From Candidatus Petromonas tenebris (GTDB lineage Bacteria > Bacillota > Clostridia > Peptostreptococcales > Caminicellaceae), in the NCBI GenBank assembly GCA_014236755.1, contig JACCKY010000012.1, forward strand, positions 1-64,000: a stretch of 64,000 nt of DNA, read 5' to 3'. How positions within the stretch are numbered: the first letter of the stretch is position 1; each line of letters begins with the position of its first letter. The position numbers and the translations under genes were made by a program. The notes under the pieces were generated by a model that worked only from the letters and a program-made list of their open reading frames with translations, had not been told where the DNA came from and did not search any database. Positions 53,576-63,100 of the stretch are shown here, in pieces.

Positions 53576-53618
53576 GTTGAATCCCGGGCTTGGCTAAGAA
53601 AGTCGAGGAGGGATTTTT

Positions 53619-55853
53619 GTGTTTAAAAAAGAATGGGCAGGATTCAATGAAGGAAATTGGACTAAAGAAGTAGACGTTAGGGATTTTATTCAAAAGAATT
53701 ATACACCCTATGAAGGAGATGAAAGTTTTTTAACGGGAAAATCTGAAAGAACGGAAAAATTGTGGAATACCTGCAAAAAACTTCTTTCAAAGGAACTTGA
53801 AAAGGGAGTTCTCAGTATTGATACAAAAAGCGTTTCTGGAATAAATAGATTTGCTCCAGGTTATATAGATAAAGAAAATGAGGTTATAGTGGGGCTACAG
53901 ACAGATAAGCCCTTAAAGAGGATGATTAACCCCTATGGCGGTATAAGAATGGTAGAATCTGCACTAGAAGCATATGGATATGAAATGAATAGTAAAATAA
54001 ATGAAATTTTTAAAAATTATAGAAAAACCCATAACGATGGAGTTTTTGACGTATATACAGAAGAGATGAAGAAAGCCAGAACTGCAGGGCTATTAACGGG
54101 TCTACCTGACGCCTACGGACGAGGAAGAATAATAGGGGATTATAGAAGGATACCTTTATATGGAGTAGATTTCCTAATAGAACAAAAAAATAAAGATTAT
54201 CGAAGTTTAAAGGGACCAATGGACGATGATTTAATAAAGCTGAGAGAAGAAGTAAAGGAGCAAATACGTGCATTAAATGAAATGAAAGATATGGCTAAGT
54301 CATATGGTTTCGATATTTCTAGGCCGGCTAAAAATGCAAATGAAGCCCTTCAGTTTTTATATTTTGGCTATTTAGCAGGAGTAAAGGAAAACAACGGTGC
54401 AGCTATGTCCTTAGGAAGGATAAGTACTTTTATCGATATATATTTAGAAAGAGATTTGAATAATGAAGTAATAACAGAAGTGGAAGCCCAGGAATTAATA
54501 GACCAGTTTGTCATAAAGCTTAGAATGGTAAGACACTTGAGAACACCGGAATACAACGAGCTCTTTGCTGGAGATCCCAACTGGATTACGGAATCTATAG
54601 GAGGTATGGGGATAAATGGAAAGACCTTGGTTACAAAGACTTCCTTTAGATTTTTGCATACTTTAACAAATCTAGGTCCTGCACCAGAGCCTAATATGAC
54701 GGTTCTATGGTCTGAAAAACTTCCCGAAAACTTTAAAAAATATTGCAGTAGGATGTCAATGGAAAGCAGTTCTATTCAATATGAAAATGACGATATTATG
54801 AGAAATATTTATGGAGATGACTACGGTATAGCTTGTTGTGTTTCTGCCATGGAAATTGGTAAACAGATGCAGTTTTTCGGAGCACGGTGTAACCTGGCGA
54901 AAGCCCTTTTGTATGGAATCAACGGTGGGATAGATGAAAAAAAAGGGATATTAGTAGTGCCTGAAATAGAAAAAATTGAAGATGAAATATTAGATTATGA
55001 CAAGGTTAAGGAAAATTATTATAAGGTTTTAGAATATGTGGCTGATCTCTATGTAAACACCATGAATATAATACATTATATGCATGATAAATATGCCTAT
55101 GAGGCAGGGCTTATGGCTCTCCACGATACGAAGGTCGGAAGATTTATGGCCTTTGGAGTAGCAGGACTATCTGTAGTTGCCGATTCTCTAAGTGCAATTA
55201 AGTATGCAAAGGTTAGACCTATAAGAAGGAACGGAATAGTAGTAGATTTTGAGATTGAAGGAGATTTTCCCAAATATGGAAACGATGATGACCGGGTAGA
55301 CTATATAGCGGTAGAGATATTAAAAAAATTCATTAAAGAGCTTGAAAAACATAAAACCTATAGAAAGGCAAAGCATACATTATCAGTACTGACAATTACT
55401 TCAAATGTGGTTTACGGTAAAAAGACAGGTTCTACACCTGATGGAAGAAAGGCGGGGGAAGCCTTTGCACCAGGTGCCAATCCTATGCACGGTAGGGATG
55501 AAAATGGAGCATTGGCGGCCTTAAATTCCGTAGCAAAAATACCTTATACATCTGTTTGTGAAGATGGTATTTCAAATACATTCTCCATTGTACCTGAAGC
55601 ATTAGGGAAGGATGAGCATAGTAAAATATCTAACCTGGTTTCTATATTAGATGGATATTTTATGCAGGGAGCACATCACTTGAATGTAAACGTGATGAAG
55701 AGGGAAGTGCTTTTAGATGCCATGAAGCATCCTGAAAAATATCCCTCACTGACTATAAGAGTTTCAGGCTATGCAGTTAATTTCAATCGATTGACTAGGG
55801 AACAGCAGGCTGAGGTTATAAAGAGAACCTTCCACGAATCTATGTTTAGATAA
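53619..55853 (+). CDS. pflB: Pyruvate formate-lyase, glycyl-radical enzyme
   Basis: Splits pyruvate with CoA into acetyl-CoA and formate under anaerobiosis. GTG 53619 follows GAGGAGG. The 744-residue protein has the catalytic Cys406-Cys407 pair in GIACCVSAM and the glycyl-radical site Gly717 in RVSGYAVNF near the C-terminus, as required. [17 protein letters not shown] at the N-terminus and [14 protein letters not shown] are typical of true PFL and not of diol dehydratases. The ZTP riboswitch upstream links it to one-carbon supply. The activating enzyme gene pflA, usually next, is not found in the window. Confidence 0.93.
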   Translation: MFKKEWAGFNEGNWTKEVDVRDFIQKNYTPYEGDESFLTGKSERTEKLWNTCKKLLSKELEKGVLSIDTKSVSGINRFAPGYIDKENEVIVGLQTDKPLKRMINPYGGIRMVESALEAYGYEMNSKINEIFKNYRKTHNDGVFDVYTEEMKKARTAGLLTGLPDAYGRGRIIGDYRRIPLYGVDFLIEQKNKDYRSLKGPMDDDLIKLREEVKEQIRALNEMKDMAKSYGFDISRPAKNANEALQFLYFGYLAGVKENNGAAMSLGRISTFIDIYLERDLNNEVITEVEAQELIDQFVIKLRMVRHLRTPEYNELFAGDPNWITESIGGMGINGKTLVTKTSFRFLHTLTNLGPAPEPNMTVLWSEKLPENFKKYCSRMSMESSSIQYENDDIMRNIYGDDYGIACCVSAMEIGKQMQFFGARCNLAKALLYGINGGIDEKKGILVVPEIEKIEDEILDYDKVKENYYKVLEYVADLYVNTMNIIHYMHDKYAYEAGLMALHDTKVGRFMAFGVAGLSVVADSLSAIKYAKVRPIRRNGIVVDFEIEGDFPKYGNDDDRVDYIAVEILKKFIKELEKHKTYRKAKHTLSVLTITSNVVYGKKTGSTPDGRKAGEAFAPGANPMHGRDENGALAALNSVAKIPYTSVCEDGISNTFSIVPEALGKDEHSKISNLVSILDGYFMQGAHHLNVNVMKREVLLDAMKHPEKYPSLTIRVSGYAVNFNRLTREQQAEVIKRTFHESMFR

Positions 55854-55942
55854 CTAACTTTTAAATTTCTATGAAACAAAAATAAAATGTTTACGTCTAA
55901 TAATAAGCAAAGAATAGTGGAGGTGAACTTAAATGGTTCTTG

Positions 55943-56050
55943 ATGGAGGAAGAGCGGGAGGCCACACTTAATGAAAGTCAATATGGATTTTACATTTATA
56001 TACTTAATGGATATACTTTTAAGGATACTAAGAAGGCAAAAGCTATATAG
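55943..56050 (+). other. 35-codon fragment of unknown origin
   Basis: A short frame from ATG 55943 encodes EEEREATLNESQYGFYIYIL and ends KKAKAI. A GTGGAGGTG ribosome binding site lies slightly upstream, but of an out-of-frame ATG (55933). It looks like the stub of a disrupted gene between pflB and the truncated TetR gene. I do not recognise it. Confidence 0.25.
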
Positions 56051-56059
56051 CAATGGATT

Positions 56060-56506
56060 ATGATCCTGTTTTCTAATAAAAATGAAATTCTAGACTATAT
56101 TTTTGAGGTGGAGTTTAGCAAAAGAATACGTTTATTAAATGAACTAAAGAAGAAAAAGATTTCTTTGAAAGAAAAAATAGCTATTTTCCTAGATAGACAC
56201 TTTGAGGATTTACAACAAAATCTTGCAAAGGCAATAGTTATAGTGCAAGAAAGCAGAGCTCCCATAAAACATAGGCCAGAAGCAATTGAGATTTTTATGG
56301 AAAAGATTCCATTGATTTTAAAGGAAATGATTGATAAGGCTATTGAACAAGAAGAAATAAGAAAAGTAAATTCAAGATTGGTAGCAGATACTATCTTTTA
56401 TTCTATTCGTGAGATGGCGTTTAATGTTGCGAATGGTTCACAATATGATTTTTTACAGATAAAAAAAGAATTGTTAAATCTATTTTGGATTGGTTTAAAA
56501 AGGTAG
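56060..56506 (+). pseudogene. TetR family regulator lacking its DNA-binding domain
   Basis: The 148 residues begin at ILFSNKNEILDYIFEVEFSK, which corresponds to the YxYFxSKEEI segment that closes the TetR helix-turn-helix, and then give the ligand-binding helices (LKEKIAIFLDRHFEDL, PEAIEIFMEKIPLILKEM). The 45 or so N-terminal residues needed for DNA binding are missing. ATG 56060 has no good ribosome binding site. It is most likely a truncated, non-functional gene. A dominant-negative role cannot be excluded but is not suggested by context. Confidence 0.6.
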
Positions 56507-56588
56507 TTAAATAGCTTAATTGCTGTACTCTATACAAAATTTTTAGGTTTGTATTAACAAATTTTAATTAATAAGGAGGAAATTTATA

Positions 56589-56657
56589 GTGGAAATTATA
56601 AAAATGGATCAAATTGAAGGAAAGATAAACAAAAGAGGAGTTTTATTTATTTTATGA
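56589..56657 (+). pseudogene. N-terminal stub of a small cupin-like gene
   Basis: AAGGAGG precedes GTG 56589. The 22 residues EIIKMDQIEGKINKRGVLF resemble the beginning of small cupin proteins, and then the frame ends abruptly in TGA. The preceding gene is a broken TetR regulator; TetR-cupin pairs occur elsewhere, so both may be remnants of one small operon. The length gives little power, so this is tentative. Confidence 0.3.
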
Positions 56658-56660
56658 CCA

Positions 56661-57179
56661 TTATTCAGAAACAGGAATACAAATAACTTCACCAATTAGT
56701 AAAGATCTTGGATTTACATTAGGATTTGATTCAATCAGTTCCTCAACGGTTAAGTTAAATCTTCTAGCAATAGAGTAGAAGGTATCTCCCCGTTTAACAA
56801 TATATCTTCTGGTTCCTTTAGGACAAGTAACGGGTGGAACTGCCAAAGGTATGCATATGATTTGATCTACCATTATTTCATCGGGATCTATACCTGGATT
56901 AGCTTCTATCAGATCATCCAAAGAAACGTTAAAAAAGTTTGCTATTTCATTGAGAGTATCGCCGGGTCTGACTCTATAATAATTTCCCTCAGGACATGGG
57001 GGATAGATTCTCTGCATAGGTATGCATATAACTTGCCCTATACGTAGAAACATGGGATCCACAAAAGGGTTTGCAGAAATTATTGCCGGTACTGTAGTAC
57101 CGAATCTTCTAGCTAATCTGTATAAAGTGTCTCCAGGTTTTATTCTATAGGGTCTTGTTCTAGGAGGACATTGTCTCAT
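56661..57179 (-). CDS. Three-LysM-domain protein, spore-coat type
   Basis: The 172-residue protein consists almost only of three LysM peptidoglycan/chitin-binding repeats: YRIKPGDTLYRLARRFGTT (11-55), YRVRPGDTLNEIANFFNVS (68-112) and YIVKRGDTFYSIARRFNLT (125-168), each ending in (Q/E)VICIP or QIICIP. It starts MRQCPPRTRPYRIKPGDT with no signal peptide. LysM-only proteins without signals are typical of clostridial spore coat or cortex-interface proteins. The conserved CP pairs between repeats may cross-link. It is a single-gene unit with AGAGGTG upstream. Confidence 0.8.
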   Translation of the reverse strand: MRQCPPRTRPYRIKPGDTLYRLARRFGTTVPAIISANPFVDPMFLRIGQVICIPMQRIYPPCPEGNYYRVRPGDTLNEIANFFNVSLDDLIEANPGIDPDEIMVDQIICIPLAVPPVTCPKGTRRYIVKRGDTFYSIARRFNLTVEELIESNPNVNPRSLLIGEVICIPVSE

Positions 57180-57526
57180 TTGTCATATCACCTCTTATTT
57201 TTTTATAAAAAGTCCATACTGTATTATATGCAAGAAGGGCCATTGTGTTCCAATGTAAGTATGGTTTATGATCAGAACAAAGATTGTACTAATTTTGAGA
57301 GTTGTCTATCATATGTTTTTATAAAAATAATAAATTGATGGGGGATGTTATCGTGAAATATGATTTATACAAGATTATAGATAGGAGAGATATCAATTCC
57401 ATGATATGAATCGTATTGAGAAAACATTAGAGTGTATTTAGGAGAATAGATTTTTGTTACATAATAGCTTAAAGATTCATATTATGACAGTAAGATATTT
57501 TTAAAGCCAAAAGAGGAGGTGGAAAA
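57180..57526. other. Gene-free region before the glycogen cluster
   Basis: It holds the 5' regions of the LysM gene (minus) and glgP (plus). A possible 18-codon ORF (GTG 57354, KYDLYKIIDRRDINSMI) follows a GGGGG site; after its TGA another frame continues with MNRIEKTLECI. This could be the stub of a small gene broken by a frameshift. I see no structured leader. The last bases carry AAGAGGAGGTGG, the glgP ribosome binding site. Confidence 0.35.
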
Positions 57527-59143
57527 ATGAAGTATTATGGAGAGCTACCTGTCGTAGCATATTTTTGTATGGAATTTGGCCTTCATCCTTCTTTAAAAAC
57601 CTATGCAGGAGGATTAGGAGTACTTGCGGGTGATTATTTAAAGGGTGTAAAGGATTATGGTTATCCTATAGTTGGGATAGGTATAAAATGGAAGCAGGGT
57701 TACACCGACCAGTATATAAATGGGGACGGATGGCCCTACGATCTTTACAAAGACTATAAATATGACTTTTTAAAGGATACTGGTGTAAATGTGAAGGTAA
57801 AAATTCGTAATAAAGATGTTTTATGTAAGATTTGGAAGGTAGACTGTTTTGGCAATGCTCCGCTTTTTTTACTTGACACAGATCTTCCTGAAAACGAGGA
57901 CCGATGGATTACTGAAAAGCTTTATCATGGTAGTGGAGATGATAGAATTGCACAGGAGATAGTTCTTGGTGTGGGAGGAGTAAGGGCCCTAAGAGCTTTA
58001 GGGATAGATGTGGACTTATATCATTTCAACGAGGGTCATGCAGTATTTGCAGGTTTGGAGCTCATAAGAGAAAAGATGTCTAGAGGAGCATCTTTTGAGG
58101 AGGTTCTTGCAGAATCCAGAAAACAAATTGTATTTACTACCCATACTCCTGTTATTGAAGGAAATGAGTCCCACCCTATAGACAGATTAATGTATATGGG
58201 TGCTAATAACGGGATAACAAGGGAAGAGATGATTAAAATAGGGGGAGAGCCCTTCAATATGACAGTAGCAGCCCTTAGACTTTCACATATTTCCAATGCC
58301 GTATCCCAGCTTCACTGTAAGATTTCCAATGAAATGTGGAAACATGTAGATAACCGCTCAAAAATAATAGGAATTACTAATGCAATACATCTACCTACCT
58401 GGGTTGATAGTGAAATAATAAAAGCAGCTGAGGAAGATAGAGATATATGGAGTATTCATATGAAGAACAAAATAGAGCTTATAGAGTTTATAAGAGACAA
58501 AGCAGGTGTTAAACTTGAGGAGGAATCATTGCTTATTGGTTTTTCAAGAAGGGCTGCAACATATAAAAGAGGCGATTTGATATTTAGAGATGAAAACATC
58601 ATAGGACCTCTTTTAGAAAAAGGAAAGTTGCAGATAGTATTATCAGGCAAAGCACATCCTCAGGATAATGGAGGAAAGAAAATTATTGCGGACATAGTTA
58701 AAATATCTAAAAAATATCCCGATAGAATTGTTTACTTGGAAAACTATGATATTACTATAGCAAAAAAACTTGTAAGAGGTTGTGATGTATGGCTGAATAA
58801 TCCAAGAAGACCTAAGGAGGCCAGCGGGACTTCAGGAATGAAAGCAGCTATGAATGGAGTTCTTAATCTTAGCATTCTTGATGGATGGTGGCCTGAGGCT
58901 TGTAAGCACCATGTCAACGGATGGCAGTTCGGCGACGGATTTCAAGGCGCAAACGAGCAAGAAACAGATAAACATGATTTGGAAGCACTATACCAAGTGT
59001 TATTAGAGAAAGTAATACCAACTTATTATAATAATCGGAACAAATGGATAAAAATGATGAGAAACAGTATATTGAGTACTAAGGATGAGTTTTCTATAGA
59101 AAGGATGCTAAAGGATTATTACAACAAAATGTACATTGTGTAA
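57527..59143 (+). CDS. glgP: Alpha-glucan (glycogen) phosphorylase, short type
   Basis: Releases glucose-1-phosphate from glycogen. The 538-residue protein is the short GT35 form common in archaea and clostridia, not the 800-residue form. It begins YYGELPVVAYFCMEFGLHPS, then has YAGGLGVLAGDYLKG (22-36), YHFNEGHAVFA (about 165-175) and HTPVIEGNESHP. EASGTSGMKAAMNG with NLSILDGWWPE near 425-455 is the pyridoxal-phosphate and phosphate region. AGGAGGTG precedes the ATG. It opens the glgP-glgB-glgC-glgD series, but a terminator follows it. Confidence 0.9.
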   Translation: MKYYGELPVVAYFCMEFGLHPSLKTYAGGLGVLAGDYLKGVKDYGYPIVGIGIKWKQGYTDQYINGDGWPYDLYKDYKYDFLKDTGVNVKVKIRNKDVLCKIWKVDCFGNAPLFLLDTDLPENEDRWITEKLYHGSGDDRIAQEIVLGVGGVRALRALGIDVDLYHFNEGHAVFAGLELIREKMSRGASFEEVLAESRKQIVFTTHTPVIEGNESHPIDRLMYMGANNGITREEMIKIGGEPFNMTVAALRLSHISNAVSQLHCKISNEMWKHVDNRSKIIGITNAIHLPTWVDSEIIKAAEEDRDIWSIHMKNKIELIEFIRDKAGVKLEEESLLIGFSRRAATYKRGDLIFRDENIIGPLLEKGKLQIVLSGKAHPQDNGGKKIIADIVKISKKYPDRIVYLENYDITIAKKLVRGCDVWLNNPRRPKEASGTSGMKAAMNGVLNLSILDGWWPEACKHHVNGWQFGDGFQGANEQETDKHDLEALYQVLLEKVIPTYYNNRNKWIKMMRNSILSTKDEFSIERMLKDYYNKMYIV

Positions 59144-59170
59144 AAGCGGTTTAACCGCTTTTTTCTTTTT
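59143..59170 (+). terminator. Terminator after glgP
   Basis: AAAAGCGG and CCGCTTTT form a tight stem with a four-base loop (59143-59162), followed by a T-rich tract. It separates glgP from glgBCD transcription. Confidence 0.8.
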
Positions 59171-59329
59171 TTATATTTAACATTTTAACAATGATATAGC
59201 AAAATTGGAAACGTTTTACTATGAAATAGTATGTATAATATTTTGCTTCAATAATATAATGTGAAGAAAGGAAGTCCCTTTAGTCTAGATAAAGCAAAAT
59301 CAATAAAAAAATACATATGAATAAATATT

Positions 59330-59514
59330 ATAGATAGACAACTCTAAGATTTAATTTATATTACTCTAGGGATTTTGAGGTTTCCTTCTGAGTGATTTTG
59401 AAGCATTTGTTGCTACTTCTGTCTTCTTTTATTTAAAAAAGCAACAAATCTTCACATGAACCAGAAGGATTCTCAAAATCCTAATAAATTTAACCTTGAA
59501 CTTTGTTATCTATA
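59330..59514. repeat. ~185-bp palindromic element, different sequence (E)
   Basis: The ends TATAGATAGACAA (59330) and TTGTTATCTATA (59502-59513) are inverted. Inner arms AGGGATTTTGAGGTTTCCTTCTG and CAGAAGGATTCTCAAAATCC pair (split here only by the loop region), and a core ATTTGTTGC/GCAACAAAT sits around the centre. Layout and length equal the 183-bp family, yet the bases do not align to it. It is located between glgP and glgB and contains no ORF. Confidence 0.6.
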
Positions 59515-59627
59515 GATAATATACTTTAGATTTAAAGCTAAAGGGTGATTTTTTAATAATGAACAATTTAAAAAATATTTTGTAGTCTATAAATAAGACT
59601 GACATGAAAAACAAAGGGGAATTAGAG

Positions 59628-61562
59628 ATGAATGAAAGATTTATGGGATATTTGTCACCAAGTTCCTATGACATCTATCTTTTTCATCAGGGAAACAATT
59701 TTAAAAGTTATAACTTTTTAGGTGCTCATTTGACAGAACATAATGGAATAAAGGGTGTAAGTTTTACTTTATGGGCACCAAATGCAAGAGAAGTAAGAGT
59801 TGTTGGTAACTTTAACGGCTGGAATGGAATTAATTATCCAATGAGAAAAATTGACAAAACCGGAATATGGAACATTTTTATATCTGGATTAGATGAATAT
59901 GAGATTTACAAGTATGAGATTCATACAAGGGACGGTAGGGTTATACTTAAATCCGACCCTTATGCTGTATATTCTGAAGTAAAGCCAAACACTGCCTCTA
60001 TAGTAGCTTCACTGGATAAACATAAGTGGAATGATGATGACTGGATGGAGAGAAGAGACGCTGCTTATGATAAATCTCTTAATATCTATGAGTTGCATCT
60101 TGGTTCATGGAGAACAAAGGAAAACGGAGAATATTATACTTATAGTGAACTAGCAGATGAGATTATAGATTACGTGCTCAAGATGGGATACACACACATA
60201 GAGCTTTTACCAGTAATGGAACACCCTTTCGATGGTTCCTGGGGATATCAGACTACAGGATATTTTTCTATTACAAGTCGATATGGAAAACCAAAAGACT
60301 TTATGGAATTTGTTGACAGATGCCACCAAAAGGGCATTGGAGTAATTCTGGACTGGGTACCAGCACATTTCTGCAAGGATGAGCATGGACTGTTTAAATT
60401 CGATGGAACTCCTCTTTATGAAAAAAATGATCCTATCATGTCAGAAAACTATGAATGGGGAACTGCTATATTTGATTATGGACAACCCGAAGTAGTGAGT
60501 TTTCTAATATCTAATGCTTTGTTTTGGTTCGATATTTACCATATAGATGGTTTAAGGGTAGATGCAGTATCCTATATGATTTATCTGGATGCTGGAAGAG
60601 AGGAAGGCCAGTGGAGACCAAATAAATATGGAGGAAGAGAGAATCTGGAGGCAATAGAATTTATAAAGAAATTAAACAAGACTGTATTTAAATATTTTCC
60701 TAAGGCTCTAATGATTGCTGAAGAATCAACAGCTTGGCCCCTCGTAACGAGGCCTGTTCATTTAGGAGGACTAGGATTTAACTTTAAATGGAACATGGGC
60801 TGGATGAACGATATGCTTAAGTACATGGAAATGGATCCTATATATAGGAAATGGCATCACGATTTAATAACTTTTTCATTTATGTATGCATTTTCAGAGA
60901 ACTTTATACTTCCTCTGTCCCATGATGAAGTGGTTCACGGAAAAAAGTCCTTACTTAATAAAATGCCTGGAAACTATTGGCAGAAATTTGCCAATCTTAG
61001 AGTTTTTTATTCCTATATGATGGCCCATCCCGGTAAAAAGCTTTTATTTATGGGAGGAGAATTTGGACAGTTTATAGAGTGGGACTACCAAAAATCTCTG
61101 GATTGGTTTTTATTGGATTATGAAATGCATAGAAAGATGCAGCACTTTGTAGAAAAATTAAATAAATTTTATAAAGAAGAAAAGCCTTTGTATAAGCTAG
61201 ATAATGACCACAGAGGTTTTTCCTGGATAGATCATCAGAATTATGAACAAAGTATAATTACCTTTATGAGAAAGGCTAAAGAAAATGAAGAATTTTTAAT
61301 AATTCTTTGTAATTTTACACCTGAAGTACACAACAGTTATAAAGTAGGGGTTCCGAAAGAAGGAGAGTATATAGAAGTACTTAACAGTGACTTGGAAGAA
61401 TTTGGGGGATCAGGAGTTAGGAATGAAGGTACTATCAAATCAAATAAATCAAAGTGGCATAATCAGCCATATCACATAGAGATTGATGTTCCGCCTTTAG
61501 GGGCATCCTTTATAAAGCTTAAAAAGAATATGGATGAAAGTATATTAAAAAAACAGTCATAA
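59628..61562 (+). CDS. glgB: 1,4-alpha-glucan branching enzyme
   Basis: Introduces alpha-1,6 branches into glycogen. ATG 59628 has AAAGGGG 8 to 9 bases upstream; the earlier in-frame ATG at 59604 lies before that site. The 644-residue GH13 enzyme has an N-terminal CBM48 (FTLWAPNAREVRVVGNFNGW), then EHPFDGSWGYQ and GLRVDAVSYM with nucleophile Asp312. IAEESTAWP carries acid/base Glu365, LPLSHDEVVHGKKSL is the third conserved region, and a C-terminal beta domain closes the protein. It is followed 61 bases later by glgC. Confidence 0.92.
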   Translation: MNERFMGYLSPSSYDIYLFHQGNNFKSYNFLGAHLTEHNGIKGVSFTLWAPNAREVRVVGNFNGWNGINYPMRKIDKTGIWNIFISGLDEYEIYKYEIHTRDGRVILKSDPYAVYSEVKPNTASIVASLDKHKWNDDDWMERRDAAYDKSLNIYELHLGSWRTKENGEYYTYSELADEIIDYVLKMGYTHIELLPVMEHPFDGSWGYQTTGYFSITSRYGKPKDFMEFVDRCHQKGIGVILDWVPAHFCKDEHGLFKFDGTPLYEKNDPIMSENYEWGTAIFDYGQPEVVSFLISNALFWFDIYHIDGLRVDAVSYMIYLDAGREEGQWRPNKYGGRENLEAIEFIKKLNKTVFKYFPKALMIAEESTAWPLVTRPVHLGGLGFNFKWNMGWMNDMLKYMEMDPIYRKWHHDLITFSFMYAFSENFILPLSHDEVVHGKKSLLNKMPGNYWQKFANLRVFYSYMMAHPGKKLLFMGGEFGQFIEWDYQKSLDWFLLDYEMHRKMQHFVEKLNKFYKEEKPLYKLDNDHRGFSWIDHQNYEQSIITFMRKAKENEEFLIILCNFTPEVHNSYKVGVPKEGEYIEVLNSDLEEFGGSGVRNEGTIKSNKSKWHNQPYHIEIDVPPLGASFIKLKKNMDESILKKQS

Positions 61563-61623
61563 TTTGATTTTTTCAATCATATATTAATATTTGTTGGGAA
61601 AAATTTTCAAAGGGGGAATAACT

Positions 61624-62763
61624 ATGCGAAAAGCCAGGAAAGAGATTGTAGCTATGTTGCTGGCTGGAGGGCAGGGGTCAAGGCTAAAGGAGCTTACTGA
61701 AAGGCTTGCAAAACCTGCAGTACCATTCGGGGGAAAATACAGGATTATAGATTTTGCATTAAGTAATTGTTCTAACTCAGACATAGACACTGTCGGAGTA
61801 CTAACTCAATACCAGCCGTTTGAATTGAATTCCCATATAGGAATCGGAAGTCCATGGGACCTTGACAGGAGAAATGGTGGAGTACACATTTTGTCACCCT
61901 ATGTAAGTCAAGAAGGTGGAAGATGGTACAAGGGGACTGCAAATGCCATATATGAAAATATGGATTTTATTGATGCATATGATCCGGAGTACGTTTTACT
62001 CTTATCAGGTGATCATATTTATAAGATGGATTATTCTATGATGCTCAAATATCATAAGGAGAAGGATGCTAAGGCTACCATTGCAGTTATAGAGGTTCCA
62101 TGGGAGGAAGCTTCAAGGTTTGGATTAATGAATACAGACGATGAGAATAGAATTTTTGAATTTCAGGAAAAACCAGAAAATCCGAAAAGTAATCTAGCCT
62201 CCATGGGAGTTTATATATTTAAATGGCGTGTTTTAAAGAAATATTTAATAGAAGATGAGATGGACGAAAAATCAAGTAATGATTTTGGTAAAAATATTAT
62301 ACCTAAAATGGTAGATGATGGACTGAATATATACTCATATGTATTTGACGGTTACTGGAAGGATGTAGGAACTATAAAAAGTTTTTGGGAAGCCAATATG
62401 GATCTTTTGAGAGATGATAGCAATCTGAATCTTTATGATAATAATTGGAAGATATATTCAGCTAATCCAAACAGTCAACCCCACTACATTAGCTCCACAG
62501 GGAAAGTTAAGGGAGCCATGCTAAATGAAGGATGTATTGTCCATGGTGAAGTTATAAGTTCGGTATTATTCCCTGGGGTATATGTAGGAAAAAATGTAAA
62601 AGTAATTGATACTGTGGTTATGCCTAACGTTAGAATTGAGGACTATTCAGTCATTGAACAAGCAATAGTGATGAGCGATATAGTTATAAAACGTGGAAGT
62701 CAGATTGGAAACAGAGATTCAGAAGATATAGCGGTAGTAAATGAAGATAGTCTAGTTAAATAA
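61624..62763 (+). CDS. glgC: Glucose-1-phosphate adenylyltransferase
   Basis: Makes ADP-glucose, the committed step of glycogen synthesis. ATG 61624 follows AAAGGGGG. The 379-residue protein opens [20 protein letters not shown] (nucleotide loop 14-20), then [19 protein letters not shown], the [10 protein letters not shown] motif, [11 protein letters not shown] (metal/substrate Asp), [12 protein letters not shown] and a C-terminal left-handed beta helix with [10 protein letters not shown]. All catalytic motifs are present, in contrast to the paralogue glgD downstream. A terminator follows at 62841. Confidence 0.93.
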   Translation: MRKARKEIVAMLLAGGQGSRLKELTERLAKPAVPFGGKYRIIDFALSNCSNSDIDTVGVLTQYQPFELNSHIGIGSPWDLDRRNGGVHILSPYVSQEGGRWYKGTANAIYENMDFIDAYDPEYVLLLSGDHIYKMDYSMMLKYHKEKDAKATIAVIEVPWEEASRFGLMNTDDENRIFEFQEKPENPKSNLASMGVYIFKWRVLKKYLIEDEMDEKSSNDFGKNIIPKMVDDGLNIYSYVFDGYWKDVGTIKSFWEANMDLLRDDSNLNLYDNNWKIYSANPNSQPHYISSTGKVKGAMLNEGCIVHGEVISSVLFPGVYVGKNVKVIDTVVMPNVRIEDYSVIEQAIVMSDIVIKRGSQIGNRDSEDIAVVNEDSLVK

Positions 62764-62840
62764 GGAAAGGAAACAGGTTACAGGTAACAGTTGTAAGGGT
62801 ACAATATATTCTGCCCCTACGGCAACTTTAGTTTCAACCT

Positions 62841-62864
62841 AAAAATCAGCTATGCTGATTTTTT
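62841..62864 (+). terminator. Hairpin between glgC and glgD
   Basis: AAAATCAGC and GCTGATTTT pair across a TAT loop, followed by TTAATT. It may end or attenuate the glgBC transcript before glgD. The remaining region 62865-63034 holds short repetitive words such as ACTACGAACTA but no gene. Confidence 0.65.
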
Positions 62865-63034
62865 AATTGTCTAGGAGTTTAAACATTTTTTAAAAAAATT
62901 GTAGGTATAAAACAAAGTAAATTCAAGGGATGCAAGAAATTACAAACTTTTACCAGTTAAATATTAAAAAGGCTAACAGCTAACTGCTGACCGCTCATGG
63001 CAAAAAGGTGTACCAACTACGAACTACTAACTAC

Positions 63035-63070
63035 GAACTAACAAATGCGTCAAAGAAGCCTTTGTTTTGC
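63035..63070 (+). repeat. Short hairpin repeat, copy 3 (diverged)
   Basis: GAACTAACAAATGCG, loop, AAGCCTTTGTTTTGC. It shares the AACAAA...CTTTGTT arms with the copies at 30448 and 42196. As at 42196, it is preceded within 100 bases by sequence of the AGCTGATAGC/AACTGCTGACCGC type. Confidence 0.4.
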
Positions 63071-63100
63071 TTACGTATTACACAAAGGGGGATGAATACT

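Noticed and set aside
59207-59222. A cre site (GGAAACGTTTTAC) before glgB
   Set aside because: It has about three mismatches to the consensus and lies 400 bases from the gene with a palindromic repeat in between.
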